Below are positions 6,255 to 14,032 of a stretch of 18,040 nt of DNA, piece after piece. The notes under the pieces are model-generated. The model was not told the origin of the DNA, did no database searches, and saw only the letters and a program-made list of their open reading frames with translations. The stretch's first letter is position 1. Each line of letters opens with the position of its first letter. The position numbers were made by a program, and so were the translations under genes. This DNA is from Candidatus Falkowbacteria bacterium RIFOXYC2_FULL_48_21 (GTDB lineage Bacteria > Patescibacteriota > Patescibacteriia > UBA11705 > JABHMO01): positions 1-18,040 of the forward strand of contig MFGM01000021.1 in assembly GCA_001778275.1 (NCBI GenBank), read 5' to 3'.

Positions 6255-8450
6255 CTAGTAGTTGGCTTGATAGACTTTGTTTCCGGAAACGAAGTAAATG
6301 GTTCGGCTTTCAATCATGAAGTCGGTGATGGGATTTTCCAGCGTCTCAAATAAATATTGGGACACGAGAGAGCCGTCCTTGTTGTAAACAACCAGCCGTT
6401 TACTCGATCCTTCGAGGATAAACAGCTGGGTCAGCTCGGCCGTAGTGTAAATTTTTTTCACTTGACCGAGCGACGGCTCGACCGGCGCGAGTGAGAAGGC
6501 TTGTTTCTTGCCGGTAAAAAACTTATAAACGCTGCCACCGGTGGTGGTGACATACATGTTGCCATCAATGCAGAAATCGGTTGCCTGCGATAAATCGGCA
6601 TCGGCTTTTTCTTTTAACCATTCGCTGCGACCGCTAAACTCGGTTTCGCCGGATTTCCACCGGTAAATTTTTTGACTTGGCGCGTCGAGGATGTAAAGAG
6701 CGCCGTTGTAAACCTCGACGGCGGTTAAATTCGGAGCATTGCCCCAGTCGATTGAAAGATCGGAAAACTCGCGGTTGTCGATGTTATAGGTTTGTAATTT
6801 GTTTTGATTGGTCAGGTAAAAAAGTTTACCTTCGTATGAGCTGCTTTGGTAAAGGTCACCTCCAGCTGATAGTATCGGCCCCTTCACTTCTTGGTTCTTG
6901 ATATTGATGTCGAATAGGGCGTTGTCCCGGGCGTTCACAAAAAGGCGATCGCCGGACTTTTGTACTTGATCGAGCGTGATCGGTTTGTCGCCGTTTGTAA
7001 TCGTGGCCAGAGCCTGAGGAATGATTTTTTCCACATGCCGTAGCTTGTTCATTATGACTGACACTTGCTCGGACAGATCGGTGAAGTTGGCCTTTTGATC
7101 TTTGGTGGCCTGCGGCAGGTATTTGATGATTTCGTCAGCCTGTTTGGCCAAAGTCAAACTTTGCGTTTCGTCTTTGTATATTAAACTCGCCTGGGCATTG
7201 TTGATCAAGTCTTTGGCTGAATTGATTTGGATGGTGTAGGCGGCTTGTTCAATTTTGATCGCCTCTCTGTGGCGTATCCAGAATATGCTGGAAACAAGAA
7301 TTAAAACGAGGAGGATGACAATCGACAGCGCCGGCTTGCCAATGCGCCGGAAGTTAATTTGTTTCTTTGCTGGAACTGGCTGTTGCCCGGCGTTCGTGGC
7401 TAGCGGACGATGTCCCGAAAGGCGCGCAATGCGGCTTGATAATGTTGTACCGATGGCCGTAATCGCGGCTAGGCTCAGCGCGCCAAGGCGTCGTATCAAT
7501 AAAATCAAAAATATCTGCTGGCCGGACGACTTTGGCCCATACAATTTGCCGGGCGTGGGGCGGAATACTTGAGATATTTTGAGCAACGTGTTGCGAATGT
7601 TTAGCGCAAAATTGGGTGCGAGAAACTTTCCGGTATTTTCTTGGGTGGCAATGAGTTGATTGATGGATTTTTGTGAAACCGGTTGTTCGTTGGCAACGCG
7701 TTTTTCTTCCAATTTGATAAAGATGGCGCAATAAGTGAGATGCGAATTACCGCGAACGTTGTTAACCAATGTTTTAAAGTAGTCGATGGCGGCCGGCAGG
7801 TCGTTGGCGGAAAGGATTTTATTGACCTTGTGCGCGGGGATATAATTGCTGAATATTTCCGAACAAAAATAAAGCGCGTCGTGAAAGTTGATAACGCCGC
7901 TCAGGGTAGATGAAAAAATTTTTAATTTGTCGACGCGCTCTTCGTGTAATCGCGGCGCGTTGTCGAGAATGTTGATGATTTTGTAGTTGTTTTGTTTTGT
8001 CTTGTGGAGCAGATAGGCTTGAATGAGGCCTTGCTGGGCAAAAACAAAGTCGATTTCTCGATTGCGTAAATTGGGTTTGGCCACGGCCACGAGATAATGC
8101 AGATTTTCCAAGGCAATTTTGATGTGCCCGAGCTGGACAAGCTCGGTCAGGGCATTATTTGTTTTTTGCAGAGCGTATTCGAATACGGTTTCCAGGTTCA
8201 ATCGTTCCGGTTCCGGCGAGGCGCCGATTTGTTCGTAGTAGTTATCTTTGAGCGTGTTGATTAATATTTGAAGCACTTTTTCGCTTTCCGCAATCGGTGT
8301 GGCGCGCAGTTCGATAATGCCGAGAAGATAGCCACCGTGTTTTTCCTTGCCTTCCGGGTAAATTATAAAATCTTCGCATGAATAAGTATCCTTGCGGTTG
8401 TCCGACGGCAGATAAATTTCTTCAATGCCAATGTCGTGGTTCAATTCCAT
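6255..8450 (-). CDS. Membrane protein: PP2C-like cytoplasmic domain plus outer propeller-like domain
   Basis: 731 residues. Residues 1-240 resemble a very divergent PP2C/PPM phosphatase fold: GGYLLGIIELRA, helix-rich middle, and FVFAQQGLIQAYLLHKT, which matches the 'GdSraYL' strand pair; the metal-binding Asp residues are not evident, so it may be inactive. Hydrophobic segments lie at about 314-340 and 373-394; the second (IVILLVLILVSSIFWIRHR) is a convincing membrane helix. A Gln/Ala/Lys-rich coiled-coil-like region follows (about 395-470), then repeated beta segments of the kind GKLFYLTNQNKLQTYNI, GALYILDAPSQKIYRW and RTIYFVSGNKVYQANY, as in beta-propellers. It may link an outside ligand to cytoplasmic signalling (inference). 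No SD. It is divergently transcribed from 8583 and shares its promoter region. Confidence 0.75.
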   Translation of the reverse strand: MELNHDIGIEEIYLPSDNRKDTYSCEDFIIYPEGKEKHGGYLLGIIELRATPIAESEKVLQILINTLKDNYYEQIGASPEPERLNLETVFEYALQKTNNALTELVQLGHIKIALENLHYLVAVAKPNLRNREIDFVFAQQGLIQAYLLHKTKQNNYKIINILDNAPRLHEERVDKLKIFSSTLSGVINFHDALYFCSEIFSNYIPAHKVNKILSANDLPAAIDYFKTLVNNVRGNSHLTYCAIFIKLEEKRVANEQPVSQKSINQLIATQENTGKFLAPNFALNIRNTLLKISQVFRPTPGKLYGPKSSGQQIFLILLIRRLGALSLAAITAIGTTLSSRIARLSGHRPLATNAGQQPVPAKKQINFRRIGKPALSIVILLVLILVSSIFWIRHREAIKIEQAAYTIQINSAKDLINNAQASLIYKDETQSLTLAKQADEIIKYLPQATKDQKANFTDLSEQVSVIMNKLRHVEKIIPQALATITNGDKPITLDQVQKSGDRLFVNARDNALFDINIKNQEVKGPILSAGGDLYQSSSYEGKLFYLTNQNKLQTYNIDNREFSDLSIDWGNAPNLTAVEVYNGALYILDAPSQKIYRWKSGETEFSGRSEWLKEKADADLSQATDFCIDGNMYVTTTGGSVYKFFTGKKQAFSLAPVEPSLGQVKKIYTTAELTQLFILEGSSKRLVVYNKDGSLVSQYLFETLENPITDFMIESRTIYFVSGNKVYQANY

Positions 8451-8480
8451 AATGGATGGTGCATATGATTTTGGCCGTTT

Positions 8481-8491
8481 GTCAAGTTGAC
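8481..8491. promoter_or_regulatory. Palindrome overlapping a -35 box (possible operator)
   Basis: GTCAAGTTGAC is symmetric around its central base and overlaps the -35 box TTGACG of the plus-strand promoter. In the other direction it lies in the leader of the minus-strand gene. The neighbouring winged-helix protein could bind here (inference). Confidence 0.4.
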
Positions 8492-8516
8492 GATTTGATG
8501 ATAAGTATATTATACT
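8487..8516 (+). promoter_or_regulatory. Promoter for the 8583-11443 gene set
   Basis: TTGACG (8487-8492), 18 bases, TATACT (8511-8516). Its -10 overlaps the -10 of the divergent promoter in the AT palindrome region. Confidence 0.6.
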
Positions 8517-8538
8517 ATAAATAGAATGAAATTAGCAA
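8509..8538 (-). promoter_or_regulatory. Divergent promoter for the minus-strand membrane protein
   Basis: On the minus strand: TTGCTA (8538-8533), 18 bases, TATAAT (8514-8509). The -10 elements of both directions overlap, so the two promoters probably exclude each other. Confidence 0.55.
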
Positions 8539-8561
8539 ATAAACAAGCAGTGGTCAGGCGG

Positions 8562-8570
8562 TGTGGATAA
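8562..8570 (-). promoter_or_regulatory. DnaA-box-like site
   Basis: TGTGGATAA is the exact complement of the DnaA consensus TTATCCACA. It lies in the leader 13 bases before the ATG at 8583. It is a single box, without an AT-rich unwinding region or box cluster, so it is not an origin. Confidence 0.4.
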
Positions 8571-8582
8571 TTTGATCAAAGT

Positions 8583-9200
8583 ATGTTTGAACAATTATTT
8601 GGTTCAAAAACAAGGGTGAAGCTTATTCGCGTATTTCTCGACAATCCGGGCAAGCGTTTTTTTGTGCGCGAGTTGACGCGGCTGACCGACTCCTTGATCA
8701 ATTCGGTTCGACGCGAAATGGACAATTTGCTGGAATTGAAATTAATCATTGCCGAGCCGGTTTCTCCCGTTGTGGCCAAGAAGGGGTTAAACACGAAGAA
8801 GTTCTATTATCTCAATGAAAAGAATTTGTTCTTGCCAGACTTGAACAGCTTATTTGCCAAAGGCAAGATTTTGCTCGAAAAGCATTTGGTGGAAAAAATT
8901 TGCAAATTGGGACAAGTAAAATATCTTTCTTTCGGCGGATCGTTTGTGGATGACGCGGCATCCACGACCGATGTTTTTATCGTTGGCCAGCTCGATCAGG
9001 CGAAGGTCAAGGAGGGTATGCGCAAATTCGAAGAGGACGCGGGTCGGTCGATTCGTTATACCATCTTGGATGAGAATGAATATCGTTTGCGCCGCGATAT
9101 CGGCGATAGGTTTTTGGATGACATATTGAGCAACCCGCGCTATGTCGTGGTCGTTGATCATTTGGAGCGGCGTAAGCGCAAAACAGATCAATATGAATAA
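8583..9200 (+). CDS. Winged-helix protein with nucleotidyltransferase-like C-terminus
   Basis: 205 residues. Residues 1-60 form a winged helix-turn-helix: TRVKLIRVFLDNPGKRFFVRELTR, then LINSVRREMDNLLELKLI, typical of ArsR/MarR-like DNA-binding folds. A wing with KKGLNTKKFYYLNE follows. From about residue 112 the sequence resembles a minimal (MNT-type) nucleotidyltransferase: FGGSFVDDAASTTDVFIVG has the GGS motif (118-120) and D130, but the second catalytic Asp of the DxD pair is Phe132, so activity is doubtful. Such fusions are frequent in CPR genomes, with unknown targets. It overlaps the next gene by 8 bases. Possible autoregulator of the divergent promoter region (inference). No SD. Confidence 0.7.
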   Translation: MFEQLFGSKTRVKLIRVFLDNPGKRFFVRELTRLTDSLINSVRREMDNLLELKLIIAEPVSPVVAKKGLNTKKFYYLNEKNLFLPDLNSLFAKGKILLEKHLVEKICKLGQVKYLSFGGSFVDDAASTTDVFIVGQLDQAKVKEGMRKFEEDAGRSIRYTILDENEYRLRRDIGDRFLDDILSNPRYVVVVDHLERRKRKTDQYE

Positions 9201-10602
9201 GCGAAGCGCCGTCAGTTTGTTTTTTGTTTTGGCCATGGCGGCCCTTTTTTTGTATGCCTCGGGCGCGTCGGCGCAAAACGATAACGGCTCGGCCGGATTG
9301 CGTATTTTTGACGACCAGTTCGTTCTGAAAAAAGAAGTCCCGTTGGTACCGCCGGAATTTACCGGTACGGTACGATTCGTGCTAGCCGACGTGGACGCGG
9401 ACAAGGTAAAAGAAATCGTTGTCGGATACGGTGGCGATGGCGACTCGCTGATAAAAATTTTTCGTGCAAACGGCGTCGGCTTGGCCGAATGGCGGCCGTT
9501 CGGAGCCGGCTTTGCCGGCGAAATATCGCTCACGGCCATCGACCTAAACGGCGATGGCCGTGACGAAGTCGTCGCTGGTGCGGGCGCCGGTGGCGGGCCG
9601 CAAGTCCGTTTGTTTGACGGCCAGGGCAAAGCGTTGCCCGGCGGCAGTTTTTGGGCGCGGGAAAAAGAGTATCGTTCGGGCGTTGAAGTCGGGGTCGGCG
9701 ACGTGAACGGCGACGGTCAAAAAGAGATTGTCGTTTCATCGATTGACGGCAAAAACTCCCTGATCAATTTTTTTGATCAAACCGGGAAAAAAATGGGCGA
9801 AGGTTTTACCGTTGCTATGCCGGAAAACAGCCTGGAACCGGTACACCTTGGCGCACTTGATCTTGGCTCCGATGGTATAGAGGAAGTGGTTGTCGGCAAT
9901 GGTGCCGGCAATGAGCCAAAGGTTCAAATTTACAGACAAAACGGCACATTAATAAAAGAATTTTTGGCCTATCAAAAAGAATTTACCGGCGGTGTTAATT
10001 TTCAGGCGCAAAAAATTAACAGCAAAAATGTCATCGTGGTTGGTGCCGGCTATGCCGGTGGTCCGCATGTGCGCTTTTTCGATTGTTTTGGCAAAGCGTT
10101 CGGGCCGGTCGGACTTTTTGCTTATGACGCGTCCTTGCGAGGTGGCATCAACGTGGGTTACGGCGACGTGGACGGCGACGGTAAGGCCGAGCTGGTAACC
10201 TTGCCGCAAAGAATAAATTATTCACAAAAATATTATTCAAAATATATTGACATTGATATTTCCGAACAAAAGTTGCGCTACTATTTGAATGGCAAATTGA
10301 TCAATGCCTTTCTGGTTTCGAGCGGTCTCAAAAGTATGCCAACGCCGCTCGGCGAGTTTACGGTTTGGCAAAAGTCGCCACGCGCATATTCAAGCAAGTA
10401 CAATTTATACATGCCGTGGTGGATGTCCTTCAAGCCCGGCTACGGTTTGCATGAACTGCCCGAATGGCCGAGCGGGTACAAGGAAGGCGTGAATCACCTT
10501 GGTCAACGGGTGTCGCACGGTTGCGTACGCCTTGGCGTCGGCCCGGCCAAAACGCTTTATGATTGGGCATTGATCGGGACGAGGGTTTTGATACATGAAT
10601 AG
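9193..10602 (+). CDS. Secreted FG-GAP repeat protein with L,D-transpeptidase (YkuD) domain
   Basis: 469 residues from ATG 9193, chosen because MNKRSAVSLFFVLAMAALF...ASGASA is a clean signal peptide; an upstream ATG (9142) would add 17 residues inside the previous gene. Residues about 50-345 contain at least five FG-GAP/VCBS-like repeats with calcium-loop motifs such as DLNGDGRDEVV, DVNGDGQKEIVV and DVDGDGKAELV. The last 120 residues are a YkuD domain: H420 in YGLHELP and the catalytic VSHGCVRL with C444. YkuD enzymes cross-link peptidoglycan through L,D bonds. The FG-GAP part may bind calcium or present a propeller-like surface outside the cell. Translation is probably coupled to the winged-helix gene by the 8-base overlap. 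Confidence 0.9.
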   Translation: MNKRSAVSLFFVLAMAALFLYASGASAQNDNGSAGLRIFDDQFVLKKEVPLVPPEFTGTVRFVLADVDADKVKEIVVGYGGDGDSLIKIFRANGVGLAEWRPFGAGFAGEISLTAIDLNGDGRDEVVAGAGAGGGPQVRLFDGQGKALPGGSFWAREKEYRSGVEVGVGDVNGDGQKEIVVSSIDGKNSLINFFDQTGKKMGEGFTVAMPENSLEPVHLGALDLGSDGIEEVVVGNGAGNEPKVQIYRQNGTLIKEFLAYQKEFTGGVNFQAQKINSKNVIVVGAGYAGGPHVRFFDCFGKAFGPVGLFAYDASLRGGINVGYGDVDGDGKAELVTLPQRINYSQKYYSKYIDIDISEQKLRYYLNGKLINAFLVSSGLKSMPTPLGEFTVWQKSPRAYSSKYNLYMPWWMSFKPGYGLHELPEWPSGYKEGVNHLGQRVSHGCVRLGVGPAKTLYDWALIGTRVLIHE

Positions 10603-10612
10603 TTGAAGCACG

Positions 10613-10710
10613 AGTCTAAAGTCCTCGCCGAAGGACGAGTGCGTCCTATGGCAAAGGGCAAAGTCCAAAGTCTGAAGCGCGGGGTTGCAAGTTTAGAGTG
10701 TAAAGTTAAG
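10613..10710 (+). repeat. Spacer of AAAGTC-type words and a small hairpin
   Basis: AGTCTAAAGTC (10613-10623), CAAAGTCCAAAGTC (10659-10672) and TAAAGTTAAGG (10701-10711) repeat one word irregularly. GTCCT (10621-10625) pairs with AGGAC (10632-10636). This is why the apparent reading frame from 10603 is not taken as coding. Confidence 0.5.
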
Positions 10711-10713
10711 GTT

Positions 10714-11121
10714 ATGTTTTTATTAATTTCGACGGAACAAAATATCCACTTTTCCGTCGCCATCGGCACGGGTAAGATTTTGAAGTTAAAAACGGTGAAC
10801 AAAGAATACCGCCAATCAGAATTACTGTTAAAAACGATAGATAGCCTGTTGGCCGGTGAAAAGCTAAGAGCGATTTTTGTCGTGCGCGGGCCGGGAGCGT
10901 TTGCGGCACTCCGCACCGGAATTGCAACGGCCAACGCGCTGGCGTTCGCGTGGAAAATTCCGGTGGGCGGCATCAAGTTAAAACCAGAGTGGTCGTTGCT
11001 CGATGAAAAGGTAAAATTAAAAGTGCTTTGGTCGGCCGGGTTGATCGGGCTTAAAAAGGCGAAACAGGCGTCGGTTGAGCCATATTACGACCGCGCGCCG
11101 AACATTACAGTAAAAAAATAA
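10714..11121 (+). CDS. tsaB: TsaB-like protein (tRNA t6A synthesis), shortened
   Basis: 135 residues from ATG 10714, preceded by a weak AAGG; the in-frame TTG at 10603 would translate the repeat spacer and is rejected. TsaB helps TsaD, TsaC and TsaE make N6-threonylcarbamoyladenosine on ANN-decoding tRNAs. The signature is GPGAFAALRTGIATANALAF (59-78), matching the family 'GPGSFTGLRIG..A.GLA'. The N-terminal strand LLISTEQNIHFSVAI stands for the usual 'ILAIDTS...VAL', with the Asp replaced. Typical TsaB is about 210-230 residues, so the C-terminal ASKHA half is mostly missing; the TsaD-facing N-terminal half is kept. Likely functional as a scaffold (inference). Confidence 0.8.
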   Translation: MFLLISTEQNIHFSVAIGTGKILKLKTVNKEYRQSELLLKTIDSLLAGEKLRAIFVVRGPGAFAALRTGIATANALAFAWKIPVGGIKLKPEWSLLDEKVKLKVLWSAGLIGLKKAKQASVEPYYDRAPNITVKK

Positions 11122-11131
11122 TTTTATATTT

Positions 11132-11443
11132 ATGCCGGAGAAAAATATTGGTGAACATCAAGTGGAAAAGCCATCGCTAAGATTTACTTTGAATTTTCTT
11201 GGCACCATGCCGGGGTACGGCCATGAATATCGACTGACCGTTGAAAGCGGAGCTTCCGCCAAGGATTTGCGTGATGTCGTTGATAAGATTAAAAAAACTT
11301 TGCCGAATTGGTCAGTTGATTTTCGTGGTGATCGGATTGAGATTCTGCCGCCGCGAGGAATCGTGGAAGCGCATCGGCTGGTGGAAGAGGCGGTAAGGGG
11401 GGCGATTGGGAAGGGACAGGTCGTCGGTAACATCGAAATGTAA
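11132..11443 (+). CDS. Small hypothetical protein after tsaB
   Basis: 103 residues, unrecognised. After a polar start it reads LRFTLNFLGTMPGYGHEYRL, then a helix SAKDLRDVVDKIKKTLP, a strand pair WSVDFRGDRIEILPPRG and a helix VEAHRLVEEAVRGAI, giving a beta-alpha-beta-beta-alpha pattern of a small compact domain. No signal peptide or membrane segment. It starts 10 bases after the tsaB stop, without an SD, and a terminator follows 12 bases after its stop, so it is the last gene of the 8583 transcript. Confidence 0.7.
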   Translation: MPEKNIGEHQVEKPSLRFTLNFLGTMPGYGHEYRLTVESGASAKDLRDVVDKIKKTLPNWSVDFRGDRIEILPPRGIVEAHRLVEEAVRGAIGKGQVVGNIEM

Positions 11444-11455
11444 AATTTGTATTAT

Positions 11456-11487
11456 AAAACCCCGCGATTTTTTTCAGCGGGGTTTTT
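11456..11487 (+). terminator. Bidirectional terminator
   Basis: AAAA-CCCCGC (11456-11465), 11-base loop, GCGGGG-T5 (11477-11487). It serves the plus-strand unit ending at 11443 and the minus-strand gene ending at 11491. Confidence 0.9.
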
Positions 11488-11490
11488 GAT

Positions 11491-13911
11491 TTAGGCAAGC
11501 GTCTTCAGCAACCAATCGCGGATCGGATCCGGCAACACGGTTGTCGGGACCATTTTTTTTGTTTCCTCGTCGCGGTGCGCTTCGATTTTTCTTTCCGGAC
11601 GATTGTCCAGCAGTTTGTTCAATTGCGCTCGCATTCTTTTCTTGGTCTTGTTCGGCACAATGGAATTTTCCAGCAAGTGCGTAATGCCGACCATGCCGAT
11701 TTCCACTTTGTTCGTCAAGGTGATGATGTCGCCGATACTTTTCGGCAGTCCGGGCATTTCCGATTTCACGGCCGAAAGAAATTCTTCAAAGAAGTTGCTG
11801 GCGAATTCATCGTTCATGTGTCGATTGGCGGCCACGTTGGCCAGCAGGGAGAAACGAGCCTTATCAAAGCGCAGCTGTTCGCCACACTCGTGATTGAACG
11901 CCGCGAGGAGTCGAGTGAACTCGAGCGACGGCAAGCAGGGGTTCACGAGAACGGCTTCGAAGCCGGATCGATGCGGTTCAAAACTTTTTGCTTCATCCCG
12001 CATTTCTCCGAGCGCCAATTCACCGAGGCGCGGCAGTGTTTGACTGACGTGTTGATTCATTGATTCGGTGCGACCGAGCAGTTGTTGACTGCCGGTTTTG
12101 TTATAAGCGACCGGCAGCATTCTGGCTCGCGTGCGTTCGTCGTCATTGTCGCCGAGATATTCAATCAGTTCAGGCAAGAGCCGCGAGTGCAAATCTTCGA
12201 AGCGTTTGCGGAAGTTTTCATCGTTCGCGAGGCGAGACAAACGCGGTTCAATCTGTTGCCACAGTTTGGCCAGATATTTTTCCGGCAGTTTGGGGTAAAA
12301 CAGAGCGCGCGTTTTCCATAGGAATGCTTCTTCTTCCGGTGTGGCTACGTCTTCTCCGATTTGATCGAGCAAAAAGTTGGCGATCGAGGGCAAATGAACT
12401 TCTTGGGTCGAGCCAACCAGCTCGGCAAACACCTCATCCAGCGTGCGCAAAATCATTACGCGTTCATCCACTTTGAATTCGTTGCCAATGACGTTTCCAA
12501 GGAGTTGCAATGATTCCGGCAGGAGCATGATGAAACGCCGGCGCAATCTTTCCGCCAGATTTTTTTCCGGTTGTTTCGGTTCATCGCGCGTCAGTCGCAG
12601 ATAGAGACGCCATTGCTTTTCGGCGATAAACAATCGCTCGGGCCAGTTTTCTTTGGCTGTATCGTCCAATACCTGACAATAGGCGTAGATGAGAAACGGA
12701 TTATCAACCGCATCAAGTTCATCCGCCATTTCGTTTCGCGTTTCCGCCACGCTTAGGCACAAGGCTTGAAGCAGGGACATGGCCGGCAGTAAAAATGTTT
12801 CCGGCGCGTCCACGATGCGATTTTTGATCAGGAATGTTACGCGACCTTGCAGAAAAAATTCCGGCAGCGATTGGTTGATGCGCTGGGCTTTTTGCGCCAG
12901 CACTTGCATGGCGCGCACTTGCGCTTCCGCGGCTGTTTCTTCTTCCAGCGTTTTGACGATGGAGGTGGCGGCAATCAGGAGGTCGGTCGGGTCATGGATG
13001 CGGTCGAGCTGTTTGACAATCGAACTGATGGCTTCCACTTTGCGGCTGGCGGGCAGGGAGGGATCGGAGAGAAATATGACGCTGTCCATGAGTAAATGAT
13101 CCTGACCATGGTGTTTCAAAACCTCGGCCACGACCGCTCGTGAGTGCGCCGGACGACGATGGAAATTGGCCACCGACATCTGAATGAATTGCTCCTCGTT
13201 GTTGCCTTGTTGCAACACGGGGGAAAAGCTCAAGCGTCGAAGTCGGGCCTCGAATTCGGTCGGGTCGCTGGTGGTCGGCAGTTCGAGCATGTCGTTCAGT
13301 ACGCTGATGAATTTTTCTTCGACCATCGTTTTAATTCGCCTTTGACCTTCTTCCGATTTCAGATAAGACATCGGATTCAACATCTCCGCCGTGGTCAGCG
13401 CGGTTTGCCGCTGAATCACCATGAGCGCGCCGGCCGCCACATCCGCCTCGTCGCTTGTGGCGATGATGATGAAGTGTTGCGTCGGACTACCGAGCGTGGG
13501 TATTTCTTTTTGCAGTTCGCGATTGACTTCCGGCATTTCCGTTTTGATCCGCAAGTCCATGTCGATATCGAGCGCGCGTAGAATTGACGCGATGGAATCG
13601 TCAGGTTTTATTTTTACATCTTCGGGCAAACCTTCAAGTTGATCCTTGAACGCTTCGGTCGCCAGATCGTGAAGCGAGCTGTCAAGGCTTTGTTGCTTCA
13701 ACGACGCGCCGATTTCGCGCAGCCGTCCATTGGTAAAAAGCGGCACCAGAATTTTCTTCGCTTGCGCGTTGTTAAACAATTCGAGCACTCCCTCGCTCAC
13801 GAGAATAGTCTGGGAGCTCAAGCCGATGATTTTTCTTTCCAGCTTCACGTCGCCGTTCAAATAAGCGCGTAGTTTTTCCGGATCCAGTTGGTCGGCCGTT
13901 TTGATCGCCAT
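11491..13911 (-). CDS. Large alpha-helical hypothetical protein
   Basis: 806 residues that I do not recognise. Apart from a short strand-like stretch FIIIATSDEADVAAGALMVIQ (about 148-168), the protein reads as amphipathic helices of 15-25 residues with short turns, as in HEAT- or TPR-like solenoids (for example FLIYAYCQVLDD, LPEYLAKLW-type segments, FLLDQIGED). No signal peptide, membrane helix, Cys-rich motif or nucleotide-binding motif is seen, so it is probably cytosolic and may be a scaffold (inference). A strong SD, AAGGAGG, lies 7 bases before ATG. It is flanked by a bidirectional terminator and a repeat-rich 423-base gap, so it is monocistronic. The minus-strand -35-like TTGACA at 13979-13974 has no clear -10. 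Confidence 0.75.
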   Translation of the reverse strand: MAIKTADQLDPEKLRAYLNGDVKLERKIIGLSSQTILVSEGVLELFNNAQAKKILVPLFTNGRLREIGASLKQQSLDSSLHDLATEAFKDQLEGLPEDVKIKPDDSIASILRALDIDMDLRIKTEMPEVNRELQKEIPTLGSPTQHFIIIATSDEADVAAGALMVIQRQTALTTAEMLNPMSYLKSEEGQRRIKTMVEEKFISVLNDMLELPTTSDPTEFEARLRRLSFSPVLQQGNNEEQFIQMSVANFHRRPAHSRAVVAEVLKHHGQDHLLMDSVIFLSDPSLPASRKVEAISSIVKQLDRIHDPTDLLIAATSIVKTLEEETAAEAQVRAMQVLAQKAQRINQSLPEFFLQGRVTFLIKNRIVDAPETFLLPAMSLLQALCLSVAETRNEMADELDAVDNPFLIYAYCQVLDDTAKENWPERLFIAEKQWRLYLRLTRDEPKQPEKNLAERLRRRFIMLLPESLQLLGNVIGNEFKVDERVMILRTLDEVFAELVGSTQEVHLPSIANFLLDQIGEDVATPEEEAFLWKTRALFYPKLPEKYLAKLWQQIEPRLSRLANDENFRKRFEDLHSRLLPELIEYLGDNDDERTRARMLPVAYNKTGSQQLLGRTESMNQHVSQTLPRLGELALGEMRDEAKSFEPHRSGFEAVLVNPCLPSLEFTRLLAAFNHECGEQLRFDKARFSLLANVAANRHMNDEFASNFFEEFLSAVKSEMPGLPKSIGDIITLTNKVEIGMVGITHLLENSIVPNKTKKRMRAQLNKLLDNRPERKIEAHRDEETKKMVPTTVLPDPIRDWLLKTLA

Positions 13912-13918
13912 GGGATTG

Positions 13919-13925
13919 CCTCCTT
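13919..13925 (-). promoter_or_regulatory. Shine-Dalgarno for the 806-residue protein
   Basis: AAGGAGG on the minus strand, seven bases before the ATG at 13911. It fixes this start. Confidence 0.75.
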
Positions 13926-13941
13926 AAACGAGTGTTGGTGG

Positions 13942-13974
13942 TACGAATTTACGAATGTTGCGAATGTACGAATT
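13942..13974. repeat. ACGAAT word repeat
   Basis: TACGAATT, TACGAATG, TGCGAATG and TACGAATT begin at 13942, 13950, 13959 and 13967 (steps 8, 9, 8). The array lies 31-63 bases upstream of the minus-strand gene start, within its likely leader or promoter. Confidence 0.75.
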
Positions 13975-14032
13975 GTCAAAGAACATCGATGATTCAATTT
14001 AGCATTGAGAAGGAGAAAAGTAAAGAGATGGT

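Noticed and set aside
9142..9192. Upstream ATG for the FG-GAP/YkuD protein
   Set aside because: It would put 17 polar residues before a clean signal peptide and overlap the upstream gene by 59 bases.
8850..9629. A 259-codon minus-strand frame rich in Pro, Ser and Ala
   Set aside because: It is antisense to the winged-helix gene and to the FG-GAP repeats, both with clear protein signatures.
10603..10713. TTG start extending TsaB by 37 residues
   Set aside because: The extension is translated word-repeat spacer, strongly basic and unlike any TsaB N-terminus.
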